Positions 34,531-43,413 of a stretch of 64,000 nucleotides of DNA are shown piece by piece. The stretch comes from Leifsonia sp052114085 (lineage in GTDB: Bacteria > Actinomycetota > Actinomycetes > Actinomycetales > Microbacteriaceae). The notes beneath the pieces are model-generated. The model made no database searches and was not told the DNA's origin. It saw nothing but the letters and a program-made list of their open reading frames with translations. Position numbers and translations under genes: made by a program. The stretch lies in contig NZ_JBFREB010000001.1 of assembly GCF_052114085.1 (NCBI RefSeq), forward strand, positions 434,001 through 498,000, read 5' to 3'. Positions within the stretch are counted from its first letter, which is position 1. Every line of letters starts with the position of its first letter.

Positions 34531-35127
34531 GTGACGAGCATCCCGGACGCCATCAAGGGCGAGGACTGGTACGGACGCGACCTGGAGGGGGTCGAGTACG
34601 CCGGGGTCGTCTTCGACGACGTCGACATGACGGAGCTGCGGAGCTCCGGCGCGACGTTCACCGACTGCGTGTTCCGCAAGGTGAGGTTCAACGTCAGCGA
34701 GCACAGCGACTCCGCCTTCGTGAACTGCCGGTTCGAGTTCTGCAACTTCTTCGACGCGACCTTCCGCCGGTGCAAGCTGACGGGGAGTACGTTCTCCGGC
34801 TGCGAGTTCGCGCTGCTGAAGGTGGAGGGCGGCAACTGGTCGTTCACGAATCTGCTGCGTGCCGAGCTGCGTGGCGCGACCTTCGAGGGCGTTCGGCTGC
34901 GCGAGGCCGACCTGACGCAAGCGCGTTGCCAGGAGGCCACCTTCGCGGGATGCGACCTCAGCGCCGCGATGCTGTCGGGCGCCGACCTGACCGCCGCGAC
35001 CATCGCGGGAAGCGACCTGACCGGCATCGACCCCACCGATGTGGTCCTGCGCGGGACCGTCATCGACGATCGCCAGGCGGTCGTGCTCGTCGAGGCGCTC
35101 GGGATGGTCGTCGTCCCCTCCGCGTGA
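34531..35127 (+). CDS. Pentapeptide-repeat protein
   Basis: 198 residues with repeated A(D/N)LXX-type pentapeptides: DVDMTELRSSGATFTDCVF, DSAFVNCRFEFCNFFDATF, RAELRGATFEGVRLREADL and CDLSAAMLSGADLTAATIAG. It should fold as a right-handed quadrilateral beta-helix of about eight coils. Architecture resembles Qnr/MfpA/McbG proteins that mimic DNA and bind gyrase, but many pentapeptide proteins have no known role. GTG start with TAGGCT exactly 6 nt upstream, so probably leaderless. Four nt separate its stop from the convergent ABC ATPase gene. Confidence 0.88.
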   Translation: MTSIPDAIKGEDWYGRDLEGVEYAGVVFDDVDMTELRSSGATFTDCVFRKVRFNVSEHSDSAFVNCRFEFCNFFDATFRRCKLTGSTFSGCEFALLKVEGGNWSFTNLLRAELRGATFEGVRLREADLTQARCQEATFAGCDLSAAMLSGADLTAATIAGSDLTGIDPTDVVLRGTVIDDRQAVVLVEALGMVVVPSA

Positions 35128-35130
35128 CCG

Positions 35131-35802
35131 CTAGGCCACCTCGTTCACTTGGCCGTGCTTGATGTGCAGCCGGCGCTGGGCGCGCTTGGCGACCGCGGTG
35201 TCGTGCGTGACGATGACGACCGTGAGTCCGCGGTCGCGCCAGAGTCCCTCCAGCAGGTCCATGATCTCGTCACGGGTCTCCTCGTCGAGGTTGCCGGTCG
35301 GCTCGTCCGCCAGGAGGACCTCCGGATCCTTGACCAGCGCGCGGGCGATGGCGACGCGTTGCTGCTGACCGCCGGACAGCTCGGACGGCAGGTGGTTGCC
35401 GCGGTCGGCGAGTCCGACAGACGCCAGCGCTTGCGCCGCGCGCCGCTTGCGCTCGGCGCCGCTGACCCCGAGCGGCGCCAACGCCGTCTCCACGTTCTCC
35501 TGAGCGGTGAGGGTCGGGATGAGGTTGAAGCCCTGGAAGACGAAGCCGACCTCCGTGGCACGGATCTTGGCGAGCTTGGCATCACGCGGCTGCGACAGGC
35601 TGACCGTTCCGAGCTCGACCGAGCCGGAGGTCGGCCGGTCGAGCGCGCCGAGCATCTGCAGAAGCGTGGATTTGCCGCCCCCGGTCGGACCCTGGATTGC
35701 GACGAGCTGTCCGTCCGGGATCTCCAGGGTGACGTCGTTGAGGGCGACGACCTGGCGCTTGGACTGGGTGTACTTCTTGGTGACGTCGGTGAGGGTGTAC
35801 AT
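35131..35802 (-). CDS. ABC transporter ATP-binding protein, MacB/LolD type
   Basis: 223 residues. Walker A GPTGGGKS at 38-45, signature LSGGQQQRVAIARAL and Walker B EVLLADEPTGNLD; the VFQGFNLIPTLTAQENVETAL segment is typical of the LolD/MacB/FtsE group. It powers the permease encoded 28 nt upstream in the same operon. Note the Thr-Gly-Gly-Gly form of the P-loop rather than the usual SGSGKS. Probable role: mechanotransmission or export of peptide or lipid-linked substrates across the envelope. Confidence 0.92.
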   Translation of the reverse strand: MYTLTDVTKKYTQSKRQVVALNDVTLEIPDGQLVAIQGPTGGGKSTLLQMLGALDRPTSGSVELGTVSLSQPRDAKLAKIRATEVGFVFQGFNLIPTLTAQENVETALAPLGVSGAERKRRAAQALASVGLADRGNHLPSELSGGQQQRVAIARALVKDPEVLLADEPTGNLDEETRDEIMDLLEGLWRDRGLTVVIVTHDTAVAKRAQRRLHIKHGQVNEVA

Positions 35803-35830
35803 CGTGACTCCTTAGGGTCGAGGGTCGGGT

Positions 35831-37378
35831 TCAGGCGACGGAGCGCAGGGCGTCCGCCGGGCGCAGACGGGAGGCGCGCCACCCGCCGAAGACGCCGGCG
35901 AGCAGTCCGCCGAGCACCGCGAGCGCGACGGCGCCGACGATGATCCACGGCGTGACCGGTGCGTGCAGAGCGATGGTGGCCGAGGACGTGGCCGCTTCGC
36001 GGGCGGCTCCGAACGCCCCGCCGCCGGCGAAGCCGCCGCCTGCGCCCGGGGCGTTCGTCGCCGTGGTGCCGGCCGCACCGGCCGCACCGGCACCTCCACG
36101 GGCAGCATTGCTGAAGCCACGGCTGATGCTGCCGGTCAGGGTGGGCGAGATCAGATTGACGACGAGCACTCCGAGGAGGCCCACCGCGACGCCGATTACG
36201 CCGCCGATGGCACCCTGCACCACCGACTCGCCGGCGACCTGGCCGACGACGCGGCGGTTGGACCAGCCGATCGCCTTCAGGGTGCCGAACTCGCGGGTGC
36301 GCCGGGTGACGCCGGAGATGGTGAAGAGGATGGCGATCAGGAACGCCGCCGCGAGCACGATGACCGAGAGCCAGGTGCCGAGGTTGGCGATGAGTTCGCC
36401 GGCGCTGCCGAGGGAGCCGGAGACGGTCGAGGCGAGGTCGGCCTGCGTGCTGACGGTTGCGCCGGAGACCGCTTTGGTGAGGTCGGTCTTGATCTGGTCG
36501 ATGTCGCCCGAGGAGGCGGCCTTCACGTACACGGACGAGATCTTCCCGGTCTGGCCGGACAGCGTCTGGGCGACGTCGAGAGGGATGTACGCGTTCGCCG
36601 CGGTGGTCGCGTCGGAGCCGGTGGCTGCGACCATCCCGACCACGCTGAACTCGGTGCCGCCGATGGTCACCGTGTCGCCGACGGCCTTGCTGGCCGTCTT
36701 GGCGTAGCTCGCATCCAGCACGACGACGTCCTTGCCCGCGTCGGCCGCTGAGAAGCTGCGCCCGCCGGTGAGTGTCACAGAGGCGAGAGGTCCGACCGAT
36801 TTGCCGGCCGGGTCGAGGCCCAGCACGGAGAACGAGTCGACAGTGAACGAGCTGCCGCCCGCGCCGTCGGAGCCACCCGTTGGCGGTGCGGTCGGCGCGG
36901 CCGCCTGACCGCTCTCGCGCTGCTGGCGCAGCTGCTGGAAGTTGGGCAGCGTGCCGCTGAAGCTGGTGTTGGTGAGCGAGAGCACCGCGGCGGCGGAGGC
37001 CACGTTGTCCACCTTCTTCACCGTGGTGAGGGTGGCCGCATCCATTACCGTCGCGCCGCGCGTGGGCTCGAGCCGGGAGGTGTTCACCTGGCGGCCGGTG
37101 CCGGTGTCCGTTCCGGCTCCCGCGCCGAAGTCGAACCGCGGCCCACCGCCCGCTCCCTGCTGGGTCGTGGCGCCCTGCGCGGTGGCCGGCTGGCTGACCG
37201 TGATGTCGGTCCCCACCCCGTATACCGACTGCAGGACGCTCTGCTGCGCTTGGCGGACGCCGCCGGAGACGGCGTCGACGATGATGACGAGCGCGATCGC
37301 GAGCGCCATTCCGATCGCGATGATGATCGTCTGCTTGCGGCGGTTGAGCAATTCGCGCCGCAGATAGGTCCCGAACAT
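35831..37378 (-). CDS. FtsX-like ABC permease, MacB type
   Basis: 515 residues. MFGTYLRRELLNRRKQTIII opens the first membrane helix, a large extracytoplasmic MacB periplasmic-core-like domain follows (about residues 45-320, Gly/Ser/Thr-rich), then three membrane helices in the C-terminal FtsX domain including TRRTREFGTLKAIGWSNRRV. An Ala/Gly-rich insert lies between the last helices. Operon with the ATPase gene downstream. Gram-positive members often export or sense antimicrobial peptides; no two-component pair adjoins this one. Confidence 0.9.
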   Translation of the reverse strand: MFGTYLRRELLNRRKQTIIIAIGMALAIALVIIVDAVSGGVRQAQQSVLQSVYGVGTDITVSQPATAQGATTQQGAGGGPRFDFGAGAGTDTGTGRQVNTSRLEPTRGATVMDAATLTTVKKVDNVASAAAVLSLTNTSFSGTLPNFQQLRQQRESGQAAAPTAPPTGGSDGAGGSSFTVDSFSVLGLDPAGKSVGPLASVTLTGGRSFSAADAGKDVVVLDASYAKTASKAVGDTVTIGGTEFSVVGMVAATGSDATTAANAYIPLDVAQTLSGQTGKISSVYVKAASSGDIDQIKTDLTKAVSGATVSTQADLASTVSGSLGSAGELIANLGTWLSVIVLAAAFLIAILFTISGVTRRTREFGTLKAIGWSNRRVVGQVAGESVVQGAIGGVIGVAVGLLGVLVVNLISPTLTGSISRGFSNAARGGAGAAGAAGTTATNAPGAGGGFAGGGAFGAAREAATSSATIALHAPVTPWIIVGAVALAVLGGLLAGVFGGWRASRLRPADALRSVA

Positions 37379-37490
37379 TGGCTTCCAAACTGTGCTGAGA
37401 GATGGGCTTCTTGCCGGAGGTTAAGGACCACCGTTTTCGGGTCGCTGTGGCGAGGCTATGCATCTGCCGTGTGCGCCTCCTCCAACGGAT

Positions 37491-37518
37491 GTCACACTCG
37501 GGCTTGCTGCGGTGTCTC
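37491..37518 (+). promoter_or_regulatory. Possible SigJ-type ECF promoter
   Basis: GTCACA at 37491-37496 followed after 16 nt by TGTCTC (37513-37518), about 35 nt before the flavin oxidoreductase start. The -35 matches the GTCACA element I recall for mycobacterial SigJ; the -10 matches only GTC of CGTCCT. Its position before an operon encoding a SigJ-like factor makes autoregulation plausible. Confidence 0.35.
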
Positions 37519-37552
37519 GTGTTCGACAGCATCTCGAGCGAAGGAGACTCCC

Positions 37553-38797
37553 ATGCAGCACCCGGTCCAGGTCGTCGTGGTCGGCGGAGGGTATTCCGGC
37601 GTCACCGCGGCCAACCGCCTCACGGGCCACCCGGACGTGGAGGTGACTATCGTCAATCCGCGCGCGGTATTCGTCGAGCGCATCCGGCTCCACCAGCTGG
37701 TGGCCGGTTCCGACGACGCCGTAGTCGAGTTCTCGCGGGTGCTGGCGCCGTCGGTGCGGCTGCTGGTCGACGCCGTCGAGCGCATCGATGCCCCCGGGCG
37801 GCGACTGCTACTGGCCTCGGGCGAAACGCTCGTCTACGACCGGCTGGTGTACGCCGTCGGGAGCGGGCGGGGCATCGCCGATGTGCCCGGCGCGGGCGCA
37901 CACGCGTACCCGATCGCGGATCTGCAACAGGCCGAGAGGTTGCGCACGGCGCTCGCCGAGACGGGACCGACGGCCCCCGTCACCGTGGTGGGAGGGGGAC
38001 CCGCCGGCATCGAAGTGGCGGCGGAGCTCGCCGAGCAGGGCTGCGCAGTCACCCTCGTCTGCGCCGGGCGGCTGGGGCCATCGCTGCACCCCCGTGCGCG
38101 CCGTTCCGTCGCCCGTCGGCTGAGGGCACTCGGCGTGACCGTGGAGGACGCCCCCGGTTCACGAGTGACCGCCGTCCGCCGGCGCGAGGTCGACCTTGCA
38201 GACGGCCGCACCCTCCCGAGCGCCATCACCGTCTGGGCCACCGGCTTCGGCGTCCCCGACCTCGCCCGCGCCAGCGGTCTGAGCACCGACGCTCTCGGCC
38301 GCCTCCTCACGGACGAAACGCTCACCAGCATCGACGACGACCGCATCGTCGCCGCGGGCGACTCGGCCGCGCCGTCCGGAGTCCCGCTCCGGATGAGCTG
38401 CCAGGCGGCCGGCCCCCTCGGCGGTCACGCGGCCGACACGGTCCTGCGCCGGGTGGATGGGCGAGAGCCCGCTCCGTTCGTCATGGGATTCGTCGGCCTG
38501 TGCCTCAGCCTGGGCCGGCAGCGCGGCATCTTCCAGTTCGAGCACGCGGACGACAGCGCCACCCGGGTGCACATCGGCGGGCGGGCGGGTGCGCTCGTCA
38601 AGGCGGTCGTGTGCTGGGGAACTGTCGAGTCGCTCGTCCTGGAGGCTCGGCACCCGGGCGCGACGCGGCTTCCCGCGGTGTTCGGGGATCGCGGTCGCCG
38701 CCGTATGCTCGCAACGAGCGGGGCTGCAGCCGCTGACAGGGCGGTCGCAGGAGGCCTGAGGACGCCCGGGACACACGGGGGAGCGGGGCGGGCATGA
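37553..38797 (+). CDS. FAD-dependent NAD(P)H oxidoreductase (NDH-2-like)
   Basis: 414 residues with two dinucleotide-binding motifs: VVVGGGYSGVTAANRL at the N-terminus for FAD and VTVVGGGPAGIEVAAELAEQ near residue 145 for NAD(P)H, plus AAGDSAAPSG late in the protein. The pattern fits type II NADH dehydrogenase-like flavoproteins, without a C-terminal membrane helix that I can see. AAGGAG precedes the ATG. Its stop overlaps the sigma-factor start (ATGA). This pairing with a SigJ-type sigma factor is recurrent in actinobacteria and suggests a redox stress output. Confidence 0.9.
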   Translation: MQHPVQVVVVGGGYSGVTAANRLTGHPDVEVTIVNPRAVFVERIRLHQLVAGSDDAVVEFSRVLAPSVRLLVDAVERIDAPGRRLLLASGETLVYDRLVYAVGSGRGIADVPGAGAHAYPIADLQQAERLRTALAETGPTAPVTVVGGGPAGIEVAAELAEQGCAVTLVCAGRLGPSLHPRARRSVARRLRALGVTVEDAPGSRVTAVRRREVDLADGRTLPSAITVWATGFGVPDLARASGLSTDALGRLLTDETLTSIDDDRIVAAGDSAAPSGVPLRMSCQAAGPLGGHAADTVLRRVDGREPAPFVMGFVGLCLSLGRQRGIFQFEHADDSATRVHIGGRAGALVKAVVCWGTVESLVLEARHPGATRLPAVFGDRGRRRMLATSGAAAADRAVAGGLRTPGTHGGAGRA

Positions 38798-39690
38798 GTG
38801 CACATCGACCGGATGCGGCGACCGATACCTTCATCGCCCACCGCAACCTGCTCTTCACGGTTGCGTACGAGATGCTTGGTTCGGCCGCGGATGCGGAGGA
38901 CATCCTCCAGGAGACCTGGCTGCGCTGGGTGAAGGTCGACCTGAAAGAGGTGCGCGAGCCACGCGCCTATCTCGTGCGGATCACGACCCGCCTCGCGCTC
39001 AATCGCCTCCGCAGCGCCCAGCATCGTCGCGAGGCGTATGTCGGACCGTGGCTTCCCGAGCCGCTGCTGACCTCGCCCGACGTCGCCGAGGATGCGGAGC
39101 TCGCCGAGAGCGTGTCCATGGCGCTGATGGTGGTGCTCGAGACGCTCGGTCCGACGGAGCGTGCGGTCTTCGTGCTGCGCGAGATCTTCGGTTTCGGATT
39201 CGACGAGATCGCGACGACGCTGGAGAAGACACCGGCGGCGGTGCGACAGATCGCGCACCGGGCGCGAGAGCATGTGGAGGCGCGGCGACCGCGTGTCGCC
39301 GTCTCCGCGGTCGAGGCGCGGGCAGCCCTCGAGGGTTTCCGGATCGCCGTCGAGACCGGCGACCCGCAGGCCATCCTCCGGGTCCTCGCCCCCGATGTGG
39401 TGCTGGTCAGTGACGGCGGCGGTGTGAAGCAGGCGGCCCTGCGGCCGATCCGGGGGGCGGACAAGGTGGCGCGGTTCATCCTGGGCGGCATTCAGAAGTC
39501 GGGCGCAATCGTCACAGCGGAGGCGACGGTCGTGAACGGCTCACCGGCGCTCGCGCTCAGCGTCGGCGGCGAGTTGGACGGTGTACTCGCGGCGCGCGTC
39601 CGGGACGGGCGCATCACCGGCCTCTACTTCGTGCGGAACCCGCAGAAACTGACCCGGCTCACCGAGGAGACGACGCTCTCGCTGCGGTAA
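38794..39690 (+). CDS. ECF sigma factor, SigJ type with SnoaL-like C-terminus
   Basis: 298 residues. Sigma region 2 is FIAHRNLLFTVAYEMLGSAA with DAEDILQETWLRW; region 4 is PTERAVFVLREIFGFGFDEI. After residue 180 a SnoaL/NTF2-like domain follows (AALEGFRIAVETGDPQAILR, then LAPDVVLVSDGGG), the hallmark of ECF41/SigJ factors, in which the fused domain replaces an anti-sigma factor. No anti-sigma gene adjoins. Translationally coupled to the flavin oxidoreductase gene upstream. Confidence 0.92.
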   Translation: MSAHRPDAATDTFIAHRNLLFTVAYEMLGSAADAEDILQETWLRWVKVDLKEVREPRAYLVRITTRLALNRLRSAQHRREAYVGPWLPEPLLTSPDVAEDAELAESVSMALMVVLETLGPTERAVFVLREIFGFGFDEIATTLEKTPAAVRQIAHRAREHVEARRPRVAVSAVEARAALEGFRIAVETGDPQAILRVLAPDVVLVSDGGGVKQAALRPIRGADKVARFILGGIQKSGAIVTAEATVVNGSPALALSVGGELDGVLAARVRDGRITGLYFVRNPQKLTRLTEETTLSLR

Positions 39691-39760
39691 CCGCCGCTGA
39701 TCCGATGCGCTCAGAGAGTTCATAGGTTGCGCAAAGACAGCATCCATTCGGCTCCTCATA

Positions 39761-40531
39761 ATGGGAAAGGTGACCATCAACGCGCGCGCCGCCACCGGCT
39801 CCTCCAGCCAGCCCCGTTCTCTGCTGCGCCGCGCGGACGGCAGCTCCATCCGGGTGCTCGTCGTGGACGACGAGGCCACCCTGACCGACCTGCTCGCGAT
39901 GGCACTGCACTACGAAGACTGGGAGGTCAAGACGGCCTCGAACGGGCAGCAGGCGCTCCAGCTCTCGCGCGAGTTCAAGCCGGACGTCGTGGTCCTCGAC
40001 ATCATGCTTCCCGACATCGACGGGCTGCAGGTGCTGTCGCGGATGCGGGCCGACGGCAACGAGGCGCCCGTACTGTTCCTCACGGCGAAGGACTCGCTCG
40101 ACGACCGCATCGCCGGCCTGACCGCCGGCGGCGACGACTACGTCACCAAGCCGTTCAGCCTCGAGGAGCTCGTCGCGCGCCTCCGCGGACTGCTCCGCCG
40201 CTCGCGCACCGCCATCGCCGACCACGAGGATCCGGTGCTGATCGTCGGCGACCTCGTCCTCGACGAGGACAGCTACGAGGTGCACCGCGACGGTGAGCCC
40301 ATCCAGCTGACCGCCACCGAGTTCGAATTGCTCCGCTTCCTCATGCGCAACCCGCGCCGCGTGCTCAGCAAGGCGCAGATCCTCGACAGGGTGTGGAGCT
40401 ACGACTTCGGCGGCTCCTCGAGCGTCGTCGAGCTGTACATCTCGTACCTCCGCAAGAAGATCGACGCCGGTCGCACGCCCATGATCCACACGGTCCGCGG
40501 CGCCGGCTACATGGTGAAGGCCGCACAATGA
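39761..40531 (+). CDS. OmpR/PhoB-family response regulator
   Basis: 256 residues. Receiver domain starts at IRVLVVDDEATLTDLLAMAL after a 30-residue Ser/Arg-rich lead; phospho-acceptor Asp in VVVLDIMLPDIDGLQV, Lys in YVTKPFSLEELV. The winged-helix effector contains PIQLTATEFELLRFLMRNP and RVWSYDFGGSSSVVELYISY. Similar to mycobacterial TrcR/TcrA-type regulators. ATG at 39761 is used, but CATAAT at 39757-39762 lies 7 nt before GTG 39770, so a leaderless start three codons later is quite possible. The sensor kinase start overlaps the stop. Confidence 0.93.
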   Translation: MGKVTINARAATGSSSQPRSLLRRADGSSIRVLVVDDEATLTDLLAMALHYEDWEVKTASNGQQALQLSREFKPDVVVLDIMLPDIDGLQVLSRMRADGNEAPVLFLTAKDSLDDRIAGLTAGGDDYVTKPFSLEELVARLRGLLRRSRTAIADHEDPVLIVGDLVLDEDSYEVHRDGEPIQLTATEFELLRFLMRNPRRVLSKAQILDRVWSYDFGGSSSVVELYISYLRKKIDAGRTPMIHTVRGAGYMVKAAQ

Positions 40532-42114
40532 CGTCAGCCCGCCTCGCGGGCGCCCCCGGAACCGATCACCCCTCCGGTCGCGCGAGCGGCCGCTCGCCGC
40601 GCATCCGTCCGTTCCGCTCCTGGACGCTCCGCAGCCGGGTGGTGCTCGTGGTGGTGGCGATGCTCGCGGTGCTGGGCGCCGTGATCGGGACGGTCAGTGT
40701 GTTCGCGCTGCAGAACTACCTCATGCAGCGATTGGATGGGCAACTCACCTCGGCGCTCGCGCGGGGGCAGCACGCGGCGGACCGGATCTACGGCGACCAG
40801 CCGACCGGACCCGATGTGATCGGTATCGTCCAGACGCCCGGGCAGCAGACCGGGACGTTCGGCGTGATCCGCAGCGGTGACATGCTGCTCTACCCGGTGA
40901 TCCTGTCCGACCGGCCGCAGAACGCCTCCGGTGACCAGCCGGTCGCGCCGCAGCGCGTTCCGATCGCGACCACCGCACTCGTGACGCTGCCGGCGGACGG
41001 CCACCCCCGCACGATCGATCTCGGTGCGTCTCTGGGCAGCTACCGCGTCGCAGCGGTGCCGCTCACCAACGGCGACAGTGTCATCATCGGCCTGCCGCTG
41101 AGCGACGTGAACGCGACGGTCGCTCGACTCGCGCTCGTGATCGGGCTGGTGACCCTGGCCGGCCTGGTCTTCGCCTTCCTGCTGGCGAATGTCGTGGTCC
41201 GGCTCGCCATGCGCCCGCTGGAACGGGTCGCCAGCACGGCGGAGCAGGTGTCCCTGCTGCCGCTCGACCGCGGAGATGTCGCGCTGTCGGTCCGCGTTCC
41301 GGAGGGGGACACCGACCCGCACACCGAGGTCGGAAAGGTCGGCTCGGCGCTGAACCGGATGCTCGGGCATGTCGCGTCGGCCCTGACAGCGCGACAGGCG
41401 AGCGAGCAGAAGGTCCGCCAGTTCGTGGCGGATGCCAGCCACGAGCTGCGGACACCGCTCGCCTCCATCCGCGGGTACGCCGAGCTGACCCGCCGCGCGC
41501 CGCACGAGTTGCCGCCGGACGTCACCCGGTCGCTGGGGCGCATCGAGTCGGAGGCGACGCGCATGACCTCCCTCGTCGAAGACCTCCTCCTGCTCGCCCG
41601 GCTCGACGAGGGCCGCGAGCTCGACCGCGACCCGGTGGATGTCACCCACCTGCTCGTCGACGCCCTCAGCGACGCGCACGCGGCCGGTCCCGACCACGAG
41701 TGGACGCTCGACCTGCCTGAGGAGCCCGTCGAGGTGATCGGCGACGCGCCCCGGCTGCACCAGGTGCTGGTCAATCTGCTCGCGAACGCGCGGGTCCACA
41801 CGCCCGAGGGCACGAAGGTGACGGCGGGACTGCGGGCCGATGCCGAGACCGGCCGAGCGGTGATCACCGTCGCGGACGACGGGCCCGGCATCCCGGAGGA
41901 CCTGCGGTCCACGCTTTTCGAGCGCTTCGCCCGTGGAGACACCTCGCGCAATCGGGCGACCGGCTCGACCGGGCTGGGACTGGCGATCGTGCACGCGGTC
42001 GTGGTGGCCCACGGGGGAGAGGTGACGGTGGCGAGCGAGCCCGGAAGGACCGTGTTCACGGTGACCCTTCCGCTGGTCCCTGCCGATTTGCCTTCGGTGG
42101 CGTCCATCCCGTAG
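40528..42114 (+). CDS. HAMP-containing sensor histidine kinase
   Basis: 528 residues. First membrane helix VVLVVVAMLAVLGAVIGTVS, an extracytoplasmic sensor domain of about 110 residues, second helix LALVIGLVTLAGLVFAFLLA, HAMP region (RPLERVASTAEQVSLLPLDR), phospho-acceptor in FVADASHELRTPLASIRGYA, N-box VLVNLLANARVHTPEG and G-boxes DDGPGIPED and GSTGLGLAIVHAV. Cognate partner of the OmpR-type regulator through an ATGA overlap; similar in layout to TrcS. Stimulus unknown. Confidence 0.94.
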   Translation: MTSARLAGAPGTDHPSGRASGRSPRIRPFRSWTLRSRVVLVVVAMLAVLGAVIGTVSVFALQNYLMQRLDGQLTSALARGQHAADRIYGDQPTGPDVIGIVQTPGQQTGTFGVIRSGDMLLYPVILSDRPQNASGDQPVAPQRVPIATTALVTLPADGHPRTIDLGASLGSYRVAAVPLTNGDSVIIGLPLSDVNATVARLALVIGLVTLAGLVFAFLLANVVVRLAMRPLERVASTAEQVSLLPLDRGDVALSVRVPEGDTDPHTEVGKVGSALNRMLGHVASALTARQASEQKVRQFVADASHELRTPLASIRGYAELTRRAPHELPPDVTRSLGRIESEATRMTSLVEDLLLLARLDEGRELDRDPVDVTHLLVDALSDAHAAGPDHEWTLDLPEEPVEVIGDAPRLHQVLVNLLANARVHTPEGTKVTAGLRADAETGRAVITVADDGPGIPEDLRSTLFERFARGDTSRNRATGSTGLGLAIVHAVVVAHGGEVTVASEPGRTVFTVTLPLVPADLPSVASIP

Positions 42115-42116
42115 CC

Positions 42117-42335
42117 TGTACGGAGCCAAAGACCGCTGGTTGTCGTGCTTGCATGACCGAAGATCCACTCAGGTGGGGCCCGCGCAGGTGTGTGAAGCAA
42201 GTTCCGCAGTTCTCTGCGTTTCGGCTCCGTGCCCTGTGCTCCGTCCCTCTGGGCCGGGGCTTTTTTCTTTGCCCGGCGGGCTCTGGCGGCACATCGCTCC
42301 CGCGGTGTGCGACGAAGATTATTGAGGAGTAGGCC
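42117..42335 (+). ncRNA. Leader region of rplJL (probable L10 leader)
   Basis: A 220-nt untranslated region with several possible stem-loops lies before rplJ, including a GC-rich stretch followed by CCGGGGCTTTTTTC near 42258 that looks like an attenuator. In many bacteria the L10-(L12)4 complex binds such a leader to repress rplJL. Position and length fit the L10 leader family; I have not folded it. Confidence 0.6.
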
Positions 42336-42851
42336 ATGGCGAACAAGGAAGCCGCGGTTGCCGAGCTCGAAGGACTTTTCGAGAGCTCGTCCGCCGTTCT
42401 GCTGACCGAGTACCGCGGTCTCACTGTTGCTCAGCTCAAGACGCTGCGCAAGTCCATCAGTGAGCACGCGACCTACGCCGTGGTGAAGAACACGCTGACC
42501 AAGATCGCGGCCAACAAGGCAGGCATTTCGTCGTTCGACGACGAGCTCGCCGGTCCGTCCGCGATCGCCTTCGTGCACGGTGACCCTGTCGCCGTCGCGA
42601 AGTCGCTGCGTGACTTCGCCAAGGCAAACCCTCTGCTGGTGGTCAAGGGCGGTTACTTCGACGGTAACCCGCTGACCGCAGAAGAGGTAGGCAAGCTCGC
42701 CGACCTCGAGTCCCGTGAGGTACTGCTGGCCAAGCTGGCCGGCGCCTTCAAGGCCTCGCTGTTCGGAGCCGCATATCTGTTCAACGCACCGCTGTCGCAG
42801 GCCGTTCGCACGGTCGACGCGCTGCGTGAGAAGCAGGAGTCCGCTGCGTAG
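42336..42851 (+). CDS. rplJ: 50S ribosomal protein L10
   Basis: 171 residues, usual length. MANKEAAVAELEGLFESSSA, LLTEYRGLTVAQLKTLRKSI and TYAVVKNTLTKIAA are diagnostic of the RNA-binding domain; the Ala-rich C-terminal helix (LFGAAYLFNAPLSQAVRTVD) is the docking spine for L7/L12 dimers. GAGGAG lies before the ATG. Forms an operon with rplL. Confidence 0.98.
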   Translation: MANKEAAVAELEGLFESSSAVLLTEYRGLTVAQLKTLRKSISEHATYAVVKNTLTKIAANKAGISSFDDELAGPSAIAFVHGDPVAVAKSLRDFAKANPLLVVKGGYFDGNPLTAEEVGKLADLESREVLLAKLAGAFKASLFGAAYLFNAPLSQAVRTVDALREKQESAA

Positions 42852-42919
42852 TTCCTTCGGGAACAGGTCCGCAAGGGCCACGCCAGCGGTGAGTAACCAC
42901 ACACACTAAGGAGAGAATC

Positions 42920-43309
42920 ATGGCAAAGCTGTCGACTGACGAGCTGCTCGACGCGTTCAAGGAGCTCACGCTCATCGAACTGAGCGAGTTCGTGAAGAAG
43001 TTCGAGGAGACCTTCGAGGTCACCGCCGCCGCCCCCGTCGCCGTGGCCGCCCCGGCCGCCGGTGGTGCGGGCGCCGCTGCCGAAGAGGTCGAGGAGAAGG
43101 ATTCCTTCGACGTCGTCCTCGAGGCCGCCGGTGACAAGAAGATCCAGGTCATCAAGGAGGTCCGCGCTCTCACCAGCCTCGGCCTCGGCGAGGCCAAGGC
43201 CGTTGTCGACGGTGCTCCCAGCACCGTCCTCGAGGGCGCCAACAAGGAGACCGCCGAGAAGGCGAAGGCTCAGCTCGAAGAGGCTGGCGCCACCGTCACC
43301 CTCAAGTAA
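42920..43309 (+). CDS. rplL: 50S ribosomal protein L7/L12
   Basis: 129 residues. N-terminal dimerisation domain (LSTDELLDAFKELTLIELSE), Ala/Pro/Val-rich hinge, and the factor-binding C-terminal domain with KKIQVIKEVRALTSLGLGEA. Present in multiple copies on L10 to recruit elongation factors. AAGGAGAG precedes the ATG. Ends the operon ahead of a strong terminator. Confidence 0.98.
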   Translation: MAKLSTDELLDAFKELTLIELSEFVKKFEETFEVTAAAPVAVAAPAAGGAGAAAEEVEEKDSFDVVLEAAGDKKIQVIKEVRALTSLGLGEAKAVVDGAPSTVLEGANKETAEKAKAQLEEAGATVTLK

Positions 43310-43413
43310 TTCGCGCCCTTCGGGGCTCTTCTTACTGACTGGCTGACAAGTCTCGCGCTGTTAAAGGCGCGGTCGCGACGCGGACTCCTTCTTATAGAGA
43401 GTGTCCGCGTTGT

